A stretch of DNA of 20,211 nt from an uncultured Clostridia bacterium (GCA_904501715.1 CAJGCD010000026.1:1-20211); one strand, 5' to 3'; positions 6,962-14,217 are shown, counted from the first letter of the stretch. A program made the numbers and translations. The notes: generated from the sequence alone by a model not told the origin.

Positions 6962-8092
6962 ATGAAAATAAAAGTAGTAGAGGCAATAAGTGATACCAAT
7001 ATAGGCGGCGCAGGGATACTTCTTGTTAATAGACTTAAGCATACGGATAGAAGTATATTCGATACTACCGTAGTGATGCCAAAAGGAAGCTTGCTTGAGA
7101 AACGGTTTAAAGAGATAGGAATCAAGGTGATAACTGTCAACGGATGTTTTGATAAATCGTGGGATATTGGTGGATTTTTAGCGTATAAAAGGATTTTTTT
7201 GAGAATTTCTCCCCACATAGTGAATTCACATGGATGCTTGGCGGCAAGAGTCGCGGCAAAAATTTCGGGTGTTAGGGTAAAGCTGTATACCCGTCATTGC
7301 GTATATCCTGTGAGCAAAATATATGACAGCAAGGCGATAAGGATTGCGATAAAAAAAGTTACCGAGTATTTAAACGACGGCATTATAGCCGTAGCACATT
7401 CGGCGAAGGATAATCTTGAAAAAATGGGTATCTCTCCCAAAATGATACACGTTATCATAAATGGAGCAGAGCCTTTGAGAGTAACGTCCGAAGACGAGCG
7501 GGATTTTTTAAGAGGGCAGTATGAAATAAGCCCAAACGACCGCGTAATTACTATATGCGCAAGACTTGAAGCGTGTAAGGACCACAGATGCTTTCTGTAT
7601 GCGGCAAAAAAGCTGTGTGAGAAAAGCGAAAAATATAAATTTTTTGTTTTGGGCAATGGAAGTCTCAGAGAAGAGCTTGAAACGCTTTCTAAGAAGCTTG
7701 GGCTCGAAAGAAAGGTCTTTTTCGTGGGATTTGTTAATGACGTTTCTCCCTTTATGAATCTGACCCACGTTAACGTCAACTGCTCCATAGGTACTGAAAC
7801 GTCCTCTCTTGCCTTGTCGGAGGGAATGAGCATTGGAATACCCTCGGTGGTAAGTGATTACGGCGGAAATACCTATATGGTAAAGGATAACGTAAACGGA
7901 TATATTTACGGGGCTGGGGATTTTAAGGACCTTGCGCGGAAGATAGAAGCTATATTTGATACGGGCGAATACGAGCGCATGTCGGATGCAAGTAAATCCA
8001 GATACAGTACTGAGCTTAATGCTCAAGCTATGGCAGAGAAAACGCAAAATTTGTATTTGAATATGGTAAAAAAGAAAATACCGAAGCAATGA
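6962..8092 (+). CDS. Glycosyltransferase family 4 (GT-B fold)
   Basis: A 376-aa cytoplasmic or membrane-peripheral retaining glycosyltransferase that moves a sugar from a nucleotide donor to a lipid, polysaccharide or other acceptor. The ATG at 6962 follows GGAG with 7 bases of spacing; in-frame upstream codons lie within the promoter and terminator of the previous gene. The N-terminal Rossmann lobe starts KIKVVEAISDTNIGGAG (Gly-rich loop), the linker shows NGAEPLRVTSEDERDFLRGQ, and the C-terminal lobe has ICARLEACKDHRCFLYAAK, VFFVGFVNDVSPFMN and the EX7E motif E279-E287 in TETSSLALSEGMSIGIP, typical of GT4 donor-binding sites. It is a single-gene unit, so the pathway (surface polysaccharide, glycolipid, spore coat glycan) cannot be assigned. 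It ends in a terminator shared with the converging gene. Confidence 0.92.
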   Translation: MKIKVVEAISDTNIGGAGILLVNRLKHTDRSIFDTTVVMPKGSLLEKRFKEIGIKVITVNGCFDKSWDIGGFLAYKRIFLRISPHIVNSHGCLAARVAAKISGVRVKLYTRHCVYPVSKIYDSKAIRIAIKKVTEYLNDGIIAVAHSAKDNLEKMGISPKMIHVIINGAEPLRVTSEDERDFLRGQYEISPNDRVITICARLEACKDHRCFLYAAKKLCEKSEKYKFFVLGNGSLREELETLSKKLGLERKVFFVGFVNDVSPFMNLTHVNVNCSIGTETSSLALSEGMSIGIPSVVSDYGGNTYMVKDNVNGYIYGAGDFKDLARKIEAIFDTGEYERMSDASKSRYSTELNAQAMAEKTQNLYLNMVKKKIPKQ

Positions 8093-8112
8093 GCTAAGCT
8101 TCGGTATTTTTT
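8075..8112. terminator. Bidirectional terminator between the GT4 gene and the 154-aa gene
   Basis: Perfect 13-bp arms (8075-8087, AAAATACCGAAGC, and 8098-8110) around a 10-base loop. The stop codon of the GT4 gene (8090-8092) and that of the minus-strand gene (8094-8096) both lie inside the loop, one base apart. T-tracts follow in both directions. Confidence 0.92.
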
Positions 8113-8558
8113 ACCTTGTCCAATAAGTTTTCAATATGTAGCTTTATTTTTTTTGCGCCGTCAAGCAAAGATGATACCGAGATATTTTCTATGGAGAGCA
8201 TATGCTCGGTTTCTTTTTTGTAATTGGCAAAGGCGGATTCGAAAAGCAGATAACTCTCAAAAATATCCTTAAAACGCTCAGACGCGGCGCTGTCCATATC
8301 CCTGTCTGCCATTACAAGCAGAGAAGATATTTCTGCAACGGACACACTTATGCGTTCTATTGGTTCGGTAGAATTTATAATAAATTTGCGGTACTCATTT
8401 TTATACGAGGCATTTCGTTCATTTTTCGAAGAAAAAGTATAAAAATCCTTTACCTCAAAAAGGTGCATATAATCATTAATGAGCGATATAAGATCAAGTA
8501 TCCTGCTTGATAGCTGTACGCAAATTCGCTTTTTTTCTATACTGATAAAATCATCCAT
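8094..8558 (-). CDS. Unrecognised 154-aa helical protein
   Basis: I do not recognise a family. The sequence is charged, almost entirely predicted helix with heptad-like hydrophobic spacing (CVQLSSRILDLISLINDYMHLF; VAEISSLLVMADRDM; LLDGAKKIKLHIENLLDKVK), with no signal peptide or membrane segment, so it is probably a cytosolic helical bundle or coiled-coil adaptor. Codon use resembles neighbouring genes, and its stop sits tightly in the shared terminator loop, both of which support a real gene. Oddly, the ATG at 8558 follows directly on the U-tract of the khpA terminator with no Shine-Dalgarno sequence and no room for a separate promoter. An internal start at Met31 (8468) also lacks one. It could be expressed by readthrough from the SRP operon, or be a decayed or misannotated frame. 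Confidence 0.6.
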   Translation of the reverse strand: MDDFISIEKKRICVQLSSRILDLISLINDYMHLFEVKDFYTFSSKNERNASYKNEYRKFIINSTEPIERISVSVAEISSLLVMADRDMDSAASERFKDIFESYLLFESAFANYKKETEHMLSIENISVSSLLDGAKKIKLHIENLLDKVKNTEA

Positions 8559-8565
8559 AATTTTT

Positions 8566-8606
8566 TAAAAAGCAAAAGGGAACCGTTTAGATACGGTTCT
8601 CCTTTT
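8566..8606 (-). terminator. Rho-independent terminator of the ylxM-ffh-rpsP-khpA operon
   Basis: Minus strand: AAAAGG-A-GAACCGT, a six-base loop, then ACGGTTC-CCTTTT, i.e. 7+6 base pairs with a bulged A (arms 8593-8606 and 8574-8586), then GCTTTTT. It begins 17 bases after the khpA stop and its T-tract runs into the start region of the next minus-strand gene. Confidence 0.85.
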
Positions 8607-8622
8607 GTGTGCAATCAAATGC

Positions 8623-8859
8623 TTATCTGATCTCAACATTGACATCCATGCCGTCGGCATTCGCAGCAGCTCTCATTACAGTGCGAATAGCCTTAGCAAT
8701 TTTGCCGTGCTTGCCGATGACCATGCCCATATCGTCTTCTGCAACACTCAAAACCAAATTTACCTTCTTGCCCTCAACGGTCTCGCTAACGACGACCTCT
8801 TCGGGAGAATCAACTATGGCTTTTGCTATATTGCTTAAGGTTTCCTTTAAATTCGTCAT
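8623..8859 (-). CDS. khpA: KH-domain RNA-binding protein KhpA
   Basis: A 78-aa single KH-domain protein (formerly YlqC). The RNA-contacting loop is G49-K-H-G52 within MGMVIGKHGKIAKAIRTVMRAA, followed by a short final strand MDVNVEIR. In streptococci and other Firmicutes KhpA pairs with KhpB/Jag to bind RNA and influence cell elongation and division; here only KhpA is in view. ATG 8859 follows GAGGGTGAC. It lies 19 bp after rpsP, the conserved Firmicutes order, and is the last gene before the operon terminator. Confidence 0.96.
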   Translation of the reverse strand: MTNLKETLSNIAKAIVDSPEEVVVSETVEGKKVNLVLSVAEDDMGMVIGKHGKIAKAIRTVMRAAANADGMDVNVEIR

Positions 8860-8878
8860 CAGGTGTCACCCTCAGAGA

Positions 8879-9118
8879 TTAGTCAACTATGTTGGCTTTC
8901 TTAAGAAGAGCGCGAACTGTATCGGTGGGCTGAGCGCCATTCTTGAGCCAAGTCTGAGCCTTTTCAGCGTTGATCTTCACCTCATCCGTACGGGGATTGA
9001 AGAAACCGATCTCATCGATGAAACGACCGTCTCTGGGAGAGCGGCTATCAGCAATGATAACGCGGTATGTGGGAGCCTTCTTAGCGCCTGTTCTTGTAAG
9101 TCTCATTTTTACTGCCAT
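8879..9118 (-). CDS. rpsP: 30S ribosomal protein S16
   Basis: A 79-aa ribosomal protein of the small-subunit body, needed for 30S assembly. The sequence is canonical: MAVKMRLTRTGAKKAPTYRV, then DSRSPRDGRFIDEIGFFNP, then WLKNGAQPTDTVRALLKKA. ATG 9118 follows GGAGGACACTAAAA. It sits between ffh (61 bp upstream) and khpA (19 bp downstream), as in most Firmicutes. The usual followers rimM, trmD and rplS are not present here. Confidence 0.98.
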   Translation of the reverse strand: MAVKMRLTRTGAKKAPTYRVIIADSRSPRDGRFIDEIGFFNPRTDEVKINAEKAQTWLKNGAQPTDTVRALLKKANIVD

Positions 9119-9179
9119 TTTTAGTGTCCTCCAAAAATAAAATTTATGTTTGATATATAAAAATCCGTAGTTTGTTTAT

Positions 9180-10517
9180 TTAAAACGGAATTTTCATCTT
9201 TTTCTTTCCAAACCTTGCCATCTGCTTCGGGTTGGAAAATTGCTTCATTAAAGCTCTTGTTTGTTCAAATTGCTTAAGAAGCTTATTAACTTCCTCAACG
9301 GTAGTTCCGCTGCCTTGGGCAATGCGCTTTTTGCGTGATGCATTGAGGATATCGGGCTTTTCACGCTCTTTTCTGGTCATAGACTTAATTATGGCTTCAT
9401 TTCTCGCTAAAGCCTTCTCGTCTATTTTCGCGTCCTTAAGAGCCCCCGGCTTAACTCCGGGCATCATACCCATCAGCTGGTCCAGATTTCCCATACCCTT
9501 TATCTGAGAAAATTGCTCAAGAAAATCGTCAAGGGTAAAGGTGGACTCGCGTATCTTTTTTTCAAGCTCCATAGCCTTTTTCTCATCGAAAGCCTGTTCT
9601 GCTTTTTCGATAAGCGAAAGAACGTCGCCCATACCCAGAATTCTTGAAGCCATTCTGTCTGGGTGGAAGGGCTCTATGGCGTCAAGCTTTTCGCCGATAC
9701 CTATAAACTTTATAGGCTTTCCTGTTACCTGACGGACCGAGAGAGCGGCGCCGCCTAGTGTGTCACCGTCAAGCTTAGTTAGTATCACGCCAGTGATATC
9801 AAGAAGCTCGTTAAAGGTCTTTGCTACGTTTACCGCATCCTGACCTATCATTGCGTCAACGGTAAGCAATATCTCGGTAGGAGATACCTTTGCCTTTATA
9901 TCCTGAAGCTCTTGCATCAGCTCCTCGTCAATATGCAAGCGTCCCGCGGTATCTATAAATACCATATCATAGCCCTTTTGATTGGCAAACTTCAAGCCCT
10001 CCTCGGCTATTTTTACGGGGGAAACCTTATCTCCCATAGCGAATACGGGGATGCCAAGCTTTTCACCAACTATCTGCAATTGCTTAATAGCGGCGGGGCG
10101 GTATATATCGCAGGCAACCAAAAGAGGATTTTTTCCCTGTTTTTTGTAAAGACCCGCAAGCTTGCCCGCATGTGTGGTTTTACCAGCACCCTGAAGACCT
10201 ACCATCATAACCACCGTAGGCGGTTTTGAGGATATGACCAGCTTGGATTGTGAGCCTCCCATAATATTGGTGAGCTCCTCGTTTACTATTTTTACTATTT
10301 GTTGAGCGGGGAGCAGTGATTCCAAAACCTCAGTTCCCACTGCGCGCTCGGAAACGCTGTTGATAAAATCCTTAACGACCTTAAAGTTTACGTCGGCTTC
10401 AAGCAAAGCGAGCTTTATCTCTCGCATACCTGCCTTTATATCTGACTCGGTGAGCTTTCCTTTGTTTTTGAATTTACGAAATGCATTTTCCAACTTTTCG
10501 CTTAAACTCTGAAACAT
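9180..10517 (-). CDS. ffh: Signal recognition particle protein Ffh (SRP54)
   Basis: A 445-aa SRP GTPase that binds signal sequences on nascent chains and 4.5S/6S RNA and docks with FtsY at the membrane. The N-domain helical bundle spans residues 1-90. The G domain has the P-loop GLQGAGKTT (107-115), the SRP insertion region DIYRPAAIKQL, DTAGR (189-193) and TKLDGD (247-252). The M domain, from about 325, has the Met-rich finger (MGNLDQLMGMMPG) and the RNA-binding helix region with NASRKKRIAQGSGTTVEEVNKLLKQF. Full length and intact. ATG 10517 is preceded by AAGGTGA. It starts 29 bp after ylxM. No SRP RNA gene was seen in the window. Confidence 0.98.
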   Translation of the reverse strand: MFQSLSEKLENAFRKFKNKGKLTESDIKAGMREIKLALLEADVNFKVVKDFINSVSERAVGTEVLESLLPAQQIVKIVNEELTNIMGGSQSKLVISSKPPTVVMMVGLQGAGKTTHAGKLAGLYKKQGKNPLLVACDIYRPAAIKQLQIVGEKLGIPVFAMGDKVSPVKIAEEGLKFANQKGYDMVFIDTAGRLHIDEELMQELQDIKAKVSPTEILLTVDAMIGQDAVNVAKTFNELLDITGVILTKLDGDTLGGAALSVRQVTGKPIKFIGIGEKLDAIEPFHPDRMASRILGMGDVLSLIEKAEQAFDEKKAMELEKKIRESTFTLDDFLEQFSQIKGMGNLDQLMGMMPGVKPGALKDAKIDEKALARNEAIIKSMTRKEREKPDILNASRKKRIAQGSGTTVEEVNKLLKQFEQTRALMKQFSNPKQMARFGKKKMKIPF

Positions 10518-10546
10518 ACGTCACCTTCTTTCTTTTAATTTGGAAA

Positions 10547-10882
10547 TTAAAGCTTTACAATGCCCAATAGCTCTGATATTTTTTGTGAGAGTTCATCGGG
10601 AAGAGGGTGCAGAGAAGCAATCTCGCGAAGCTTGGAAGCGCAGCCCTCAACGTTCTTAAGACGAGCGGCAAGTCCAAGCTTGTTTTCATAGAATAGCAAT
10701 TCATCCTCTGATTTTTTTATGATATCCCTTACTCCTTGGCGGGAAATTCCTATCTCGGCGGCTATCTCGGCAAGTGATAGATCCTCATTATAATACATAT
10801 CCATTACCGAGCGTTTTCGCTCGGGAAGAAGCTCGCCGTAAAAATCGAGCAGATATCCGATGTTTAAATTTTTTTCAAACAT
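10547..10882 (-). CDS. ylxM: YlxM/UPF0122 family HTH protein, SRP-operon associated
   Basis: A 111-aa protein with a sigma-70 region 4-like helix-turn-helix (LSLAEIAAEIGISRQGVRDIIKKSEDEL) after the family-typical opening MFEKNLNIGYLLDFYGELLPERKRSVMDMYYNEDL. The start is placed at the ATG at 10882, which has AAAGG 7 bases upstream and matches family length; a longer frame from 10921 runs into the promoter hairpin. In streptococci YlxM interacts with SRP components and modulates SRP activity. It is the first gene of the ylxM-ffh-rpsP-khpA unit. Confidence 0.95.
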   Translation of the reverse strand: MFEKNLNIGYLLDFYGELLPERKRSVMDMYYNEDLSLAEIAAEIGISRQGVRDIIKKSEDELLFYENKLGLAARLKNVEGCASKLREIASLHPLPDELSQKISELLGIVKL

Positions 10883-10911
10883 AGCCCGACCTTTCAAAGC
10901 ACAAAATAAGG

Positions 10912-10932
10912 TGTAAAGCAAAACGCTTTACA
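10912..10932. promoter_or_regulatory. Palindrome at the ylxM-ffh transcription start (TGTAAAGC-N5-GCTTTACA)
   Basis: A perfect 8-bp inverted repeat with a five-base centre, directly adjacent to the -10 box (10933-10938) and spanning the predicted start near 10926. As DNA it is placed like a repressor operator; as RNA the downstream part would form a 5'-terminal hairpin. No T-tract follows, so it is not a terminator. Confidence 0.55.
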
Positions 10933-10961
10933 AGTATACCATATAGAATATCTTTTGTCAA
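10933..10961 (-). promoter_or_regulatory. Strong sigma-A promoter of the ylxM-ffh-rpsP-khpA operon
   Basis: Minus strand: consensus -35 TTGACA (10956-10961), 17-base spacer, -10 TATACT (10933-10938). It leaves a leader of about 43 bases before the ylxM start at 10882. Confidence 0.9.
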
Positions 10962-10992
10962 TAGCTTTTGAAGAATTTTTTCAACATTTTTA

Positions 10993-11029
10993 CAAAAAAG
11001 AACGCATTCATCCAAAGACAAATGCGTTC
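10993..11029 (-). terminator. Rho-independent terminator after tRNA-Leu
   Basis: Minus strand: GAACGCATT (11021-11029), a 12-base loop, AATGCGTTC (11000-11008), then six T's. It begins 7 bases after the encoded CCA of the tRNA and isolates the tRNA from the ylxM promoter. Confidence 0.9.
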
Positions 11030-11035
11030 GGCTTT

Positions 11036-11122
11036 TGGTGCCGGTGGTCGGGGTCGAACCGACACGGTATCGCTACCACTGGATTTTGAGTCCAGCACGT
11101 CTGCCAATTCCATCACACCGGC
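11036..11122 (-). tRNA. tRNA-Leu (anticodon CAA)
   Basis: An 87-base class II tRNA with encoded CCA. Acceptor arms GCCGGTG / CACCGGC pair perfectly, with discriminator A. The anticodon stem CTGGA / TCCAG encloses CTCAAAA, so the anticodon is CAA (reads UUG). The long variable arm GGTA-GCGA-TACC is typical of tRNA-Leu, and the T arm is GTCGG-TTCGACC-CCGAC. A promoter 7 bases upstream and a terminator downstream make it a single-gene unit. Confidence 0.97.
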
Positions 11123-11135
11123 TAACACGAGCAAT

Positions 11136-11165
11136 ATTATAACATATCAGAGATGTAAAAGTCAA
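11136..11165 (-). promoter_or_regulatory. Promoter of tRNA-Leu
   Basis: Minus strand: -35 TTGACT (11160-11165), 18-base spacer, perfect -10 TATAAT (11136-11141). The predicted start is about 7 bases before the mature tRNA 5' end. Confidence 0.82.
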
Positions 11166-11199
11166 TAGCTTTTTATAAAAAACAATAAAATTCGGGCGG

Positions 11200-11736
11200 T
11201 TATTTTTCGTTTATCAAGCAATCCTTAAGCTTACCGTCGTAAATAACGGTAGCGCCCTCAATGTCCATAAAATCATTCGGAAGCATAAGGTACGGGTCCT
11301 TGGGAAGCGTCACGTCTCCTGTATAATGGAGAAGGAAGGCGGCAAATTGAGAACAGGTGAATTTGTATTTTCTCTTCAGGCTCAATCCAAGCTTTATGGT
11401 GGCGGCGCCGATAAAATTGTAGGTAGCTTCCTTTCGGTGCGCTCTGAAGTAACGGATAAGCTTTTTAGCTCTTTCGTAGCCCTCGTCCGTGACCGAGAGA
11501 GAGAGCACCGCGCAGTGAGCATCGGGATATCTTGCAAATACCTTTGTGTGAATATTTTCCGATATAAATCCGGCAAACATAGGATTGTTTATATGCCTTC
11601 TGGCATAGCTGTAAAAACGGTCTGTGCGAGGAAGAAGAGATACGGAAACGTGAGAAAACTCGCCCCTTGCGAATTTTCTTATAACTCTGGCGGGAACAGT
11701 ATCGGTACGCGAGAGCAATATATATATTTTCTTCAT
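11200..11736 (-). CDS. Putative permuted papain-fold (NlpC/P60-like, LRAT/YiiX-type) cysteine hydrolase
   Basis: A 178-aa protein. The start is set at the ATG at 11736, preceded by GGAGGA with 7 bases of spacing; the frame continues upstream to 11781 but without a ribosome site. The order His-then-Cys (H29 in GEFSHVSVSLL, C128 in KFTCSQFAAFLLHYTG) is that of circularly permuted NlpC/P60 proteins such as YiiX and LRAT, where the conserved His precedes the nucleophilic Cys at the start of a helix. No signal peptide is evident (MKKIYILLSRTDTVPARVIRKFARG), so the site of action is uncertain. The substrate could be a peptide, amide or ester bond. It is a single-gene unit with a good promoter and no clear terminator before the tRNA-Leu promoter. 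The family call rests on motif layout only. Confidence 0.65.
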   Translation of the reverse strand: MKKIYILLSRTDTVPARVIRKFARGEFSHVSVSLLPRTDRFYSYARRHINNPMFAGFISENIHTKVFARYPDAHCAVLSLSVTDEGYERAKKLIRYFRAHRKEATYNFIGAATIKLGLSLKRKYKFTCSQFAAFLLHYTGDVTLPKDPYLMLPNDFMDIEGATVIYDGKLKDCLINEK

Positions 11737-11771
11737 ACGTTGTTCCTCCATTTGCGTTTTCTTGTATAATA

Positions 11772-11800
11772 ATATTACCACAAAAGCGTCCTTGTGTCAA
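11772..11800 (-). promoter_or_regulatory. Sigma-A promoter of the putative cysteine hydrolase gene
   Basis: Minus strand: consensus -35 TTGACA (11795-11800), 17-base spacer, -10 TAATAT (11772-11777), with a short leader to the start at 11736. Confidence 0.8.
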
Positions 11801-11856
11801 CATATTTATTTAGCGTAGGGAATTTGAAAAAAACTATTCCATTTCATAAGAAACTG

Positions 11857-11865
11857 TGGTATAAT
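11857..11865 (+). promoter_or_regulatory. Extended -10 promoter of the anchored-protein/dnaE unit
   Basis: TGG-TATAAT: perfect -10 at 11860-11865 with the TGn extension at 11857-11859. The -35 region 17 bases upstream (TTCCAT) is poor, as is common with extended -10 promoters. The start is predicted near 11872, about 29 bases before the GTG at 11901. Confidence 0.65.
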
Positions 11866-11900
11866 ATATCTGTATATTTTTGCTTAAAGGGGGAAATAGA

Positions 11901-14195
11901 GTGATAAAAAGAATTGTCAGCGCACTTACGTCTATCTTAATATTATTCTGTCTTTGTTCCTCCTCCCTGCACGTTTTTGCTCAGGATACCACTGCCGACA
12001 AAGAGGCTGCCGAAATATTTGAGGAAGCTCTCCGTTTTTCATGCGGATACAATGCTCAGGACAAAAAGATAACCGTTGAGGGAACCATGCATTATGAAGC
12101 GTTTGCGAAGCATAAGGAATCAAAGCTTGTTATATATGCTATTCCTCCGGGGGCTTCTGAGTATGATGTGGCTCGCGATCCAAATTCCGAGATACTCGCC
12201 GAAACGGACGCATCTATACGCTTTGGCTTTACCTTCGACCTGAAGAATACACTGGACAGATTTTCACGGTACGCTATATTTTTGCGTTCTGCCGAGGGAG
12301 AGCTTACTTTGGGCACCGAGGCGCAGTATCCCGAAGTAGCATATATAAAGGATGATACAGGCGCTGGCAGTGGCTTCAAGGGCATTATGGGTTCTCCCAC
12401 GGCTCAATATTCGGAGTTGAATGCGGGGACGGCTATCCTCCCCGTATATCTGGACGAGCTGTTCACCGATATTTCCGTGGGATATATACATCAGGTGGAT
12501 GATGAGCAATTTTTCTTCGCGAAGAATTACATAGACCGTTTGGATGCCAAGGTAAATTCACTTTCCGTGTCGGGAGCTAAGGTATATCTGCAATTTCTTC
12601 TGAAAAGCAACGGAACCTTCGCGGTAGAAGAAACAGAGGGAGCTGACTGTTATCTGCCCGATGTTTACGACACTGACACACTAAGGCTTATCAACGCCGC
12701 AACCGAGTTTTTGACAGCGAGATACAATAGCACACGCGGCGGCAATATATGCGGTATAGTTGTAGGCAAGGGCTGGGATAGCTATGGCATCAATAATTAC
12801 AGCAATGAGACAGACGTTGAAAAATACGCGCAAAAGTGTGCGTTTTATGCTATGGTAGTGGCTAATTCCGCCAGAAGCATCGATCCGTCCTTTGAGGTTG
12901 TTCTGCCCTTTACGGGTGAGAATTTCAGCCCCGATCCTTCATTTGTGGGAGAAGAGGGAAGGAGCTATGCCCTAAAAGGGCTCATGGAAAACATTATGTC
13001 TTATTTTGAGGATAGCTTTGAGTCGGGAATAAACTGCTCTGTTTTTGTAGAGACCGATGCGGTACCCTTGGGGATATCCAATGAAACGATCGAAGGCGGA
13101 ATAGATACGGAAGCCGCAGAGACTTCCGCAAAGCTTTGCGCGGGAGCACATAGGGAATTTCTTGATTTTCTGAACGATTTGTCGAGCAAGTACAAGAGCG
13201 TACCAAAGGATATTATGTTCGTGTGGTGTCCTACGCTGTCACTTAGCGGAAATGCCTTAACGGCGGCTTATGTCTACTCTTACTATTCACTGCTTAAAGA
13301 TAGCGCGGTGAGCTCCTTTGTGATAGACCTTTCCGCATACGGAGAGGGTGGACTTAAGGATATATTCCGTCTTATAAAGTACATAGATACTCCACAGGGC
13401 AAGGAGATAACCGACAGTCTGCTTAAATATTTTGGCAAAGACTCCTGGAGTGAGGTTGTAGGGGGAGAAGCTCCCGCGGTAAGCAGTGGAAAGCAGATAC
13501 TTTCAATATCGGCAATACCGAGTCTTCCCGAGGATTGCAAGGGAAGCTTTGACTATTTTGGCTTTTACGATTCAGCATCCATAGACGGCTGGTATAAGGG
13601 TATAGGCTGTACAAATCTGAAAATAGATTATGCAAGCTCAGAGAAAAAAGCTCTGAAGGCAGAGCTTGCCACGTCGGACGGTACATCTGCCGAGATAATG
13701 TATGAATACGAGTATTATGAAAACATAGAGTTTACACCCTTTCTCAGCTTTGAAATTCTGGTAGCCGATGCAAGTGAAGACTCACTGTATGAGATATCCT
13801 TCATGCTTGAGGATTCGGACATCAGACTTGAGTCCTTTTATGTCATAACCGGCAACGAAAAAAATCAGGTGGTGCTTGATTTTTCAAGCAACCGAGATTT
13901 CAAGCTTCTTAAGAATATGAGAATTTCCGTACGGCGAATACACGGAGAGGCTTCAAATTCCACGCTTTGGTTACACGGAATAAGTGGTCACAGCCAAGAA
14001 TATGAGGAAGAAAAGCTCGAAGAGCTTATTCACAACGAGCGTAACAAAGTAAAAAACATATCCGAGCAGAGTACCGAAACGGCAGATATAGGACAGACCG
14101 CCATTGCAATGGGTATTATAGTGGTGCTGGGTGCTTTAGGTATCGGAATTTTCATTGCGTTCCGAAAGGATACAAAAAACAACAAAAATGATTAA
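11901..14195 (+). CDS. Large secreted, C-terminally membrane-anchored protein with TIM-barrel-like region (possibly DUF5722-related)
   Basis: A 764-aa protein. GTG at 11901 is chosen because AAAGGGGGA precedes it; the frame opens further upstream at a TTG without such a site. Residues 1-27 are a signal peptide (IKRIVSALTSILILFCLCSSSLHVFA). Residues 38-150 look like a beta-sandwich, 160-530 like a glycosidase-type alpha/beta barrel (FLTARYNSTRGGNICGIVVGKGWDSYGINNY, then YAMVVANSARSIDPSFEVVLPFTGE), and 540-715 like a carbohydrate-binding type beta-sandwich. A Glu/Lys-rich helix is followed by a transmembrane segment (about 733-754) and a Lys-rich cytosolic tail. The middle part resembles proteins classed as DUF5722, but where those seem to have an Asn-Glu pair after the strand this one has GKGWD, so catalysis is doubtful. 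dnaE starts 22 bp downstream. Function unknown; topology is firm, family is tentative. Confidence 0.8.
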   Translation: MIKRIVSALTSILILFCLCSSSLHVFAQDTTADKEAAEIFEEALRFSCGYNAQDKKITVEGTMHYEAFAKHKESKLVIYAIPPGASEYDVARDPNSEILAETDASIRFGFTFDLKNTLDRFSRYAIFLRSAEGELTLGTEAQYPEVAYIKDDTGAGSGFKGIMGSPTAQYSELNAGTAILPVYLDELFTDISVGYIHQVDDEQFFFAKNYIDRLDAKVNSLSVSGAKVYLQFLLKSNGTFAVEETEGADCYLPDVYDTDTLRLINAATEFLTARYNSTRGGNICGIVVGKGWDSYGINNYSNETDVEKYAQKCAFYAMVVANSARSIDPSFEVVLPFTGENFSPDPSFVGEEGRSYALKGLMENIMSYFEDSFESGINCSVFVETDAVPLGISNETIEGGIDTEAAETSAKLCAGAHREFLDFLNDLSSKYKSVPKDIMFVWCPTLSLSGNALTAAYVYSYYSLLKDSAVSSFVIDLSAYGEGGLKDIFRLIKYIDTPQGKEITDSLLKYFGKDSWSEVVGGEAPAVSSGKQILSISAIPSLPEDCKGSFDYFGFYDSASIDGWYKGIGCTNLKIDYASSEKKALKAELATSDGTSAEIMYEYEYYENIEFTPFLSFEILVADASEDSLYEISFMLEDSDIRLESFYVITGNEKNQVVLDFSSNRDFKLLKNMRISVRRIHGEASNSTLWLHGISGHSQEYEEEKLEELIHNERNKVKNISEQSTETADIGQTAIAMGIIVVLGALGIGIFIAFRKDTKNNKND

Positions 14196-14217
14196 AGCTT
14201 AAGAAAGGAGAATGGGA

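Noticed and set aside
8609..9124. A 171-codon plus-strand frame across khpA and rpsP
   Set aside because: It is the complement of two highly conserved genes; the product is low-complexity Leu/Ser-rich without a ribosome site.
9119..9179. The 61-base gap between ffh and rpsP as a site for a small RNA or attenuator
   Set aside because: No stem-loop with a T-tract or other conserved structure could be seen; it contains only an A+T-rich spacer and the rpsP ribosome site.
10968..11168. A 66-codon plus-strand frame containing GAGGRGRTDTVSLPLDFESS
   Set aside because: This is the antisense translation of tRNA-Leu(CAA), a frequent spurious ORF.
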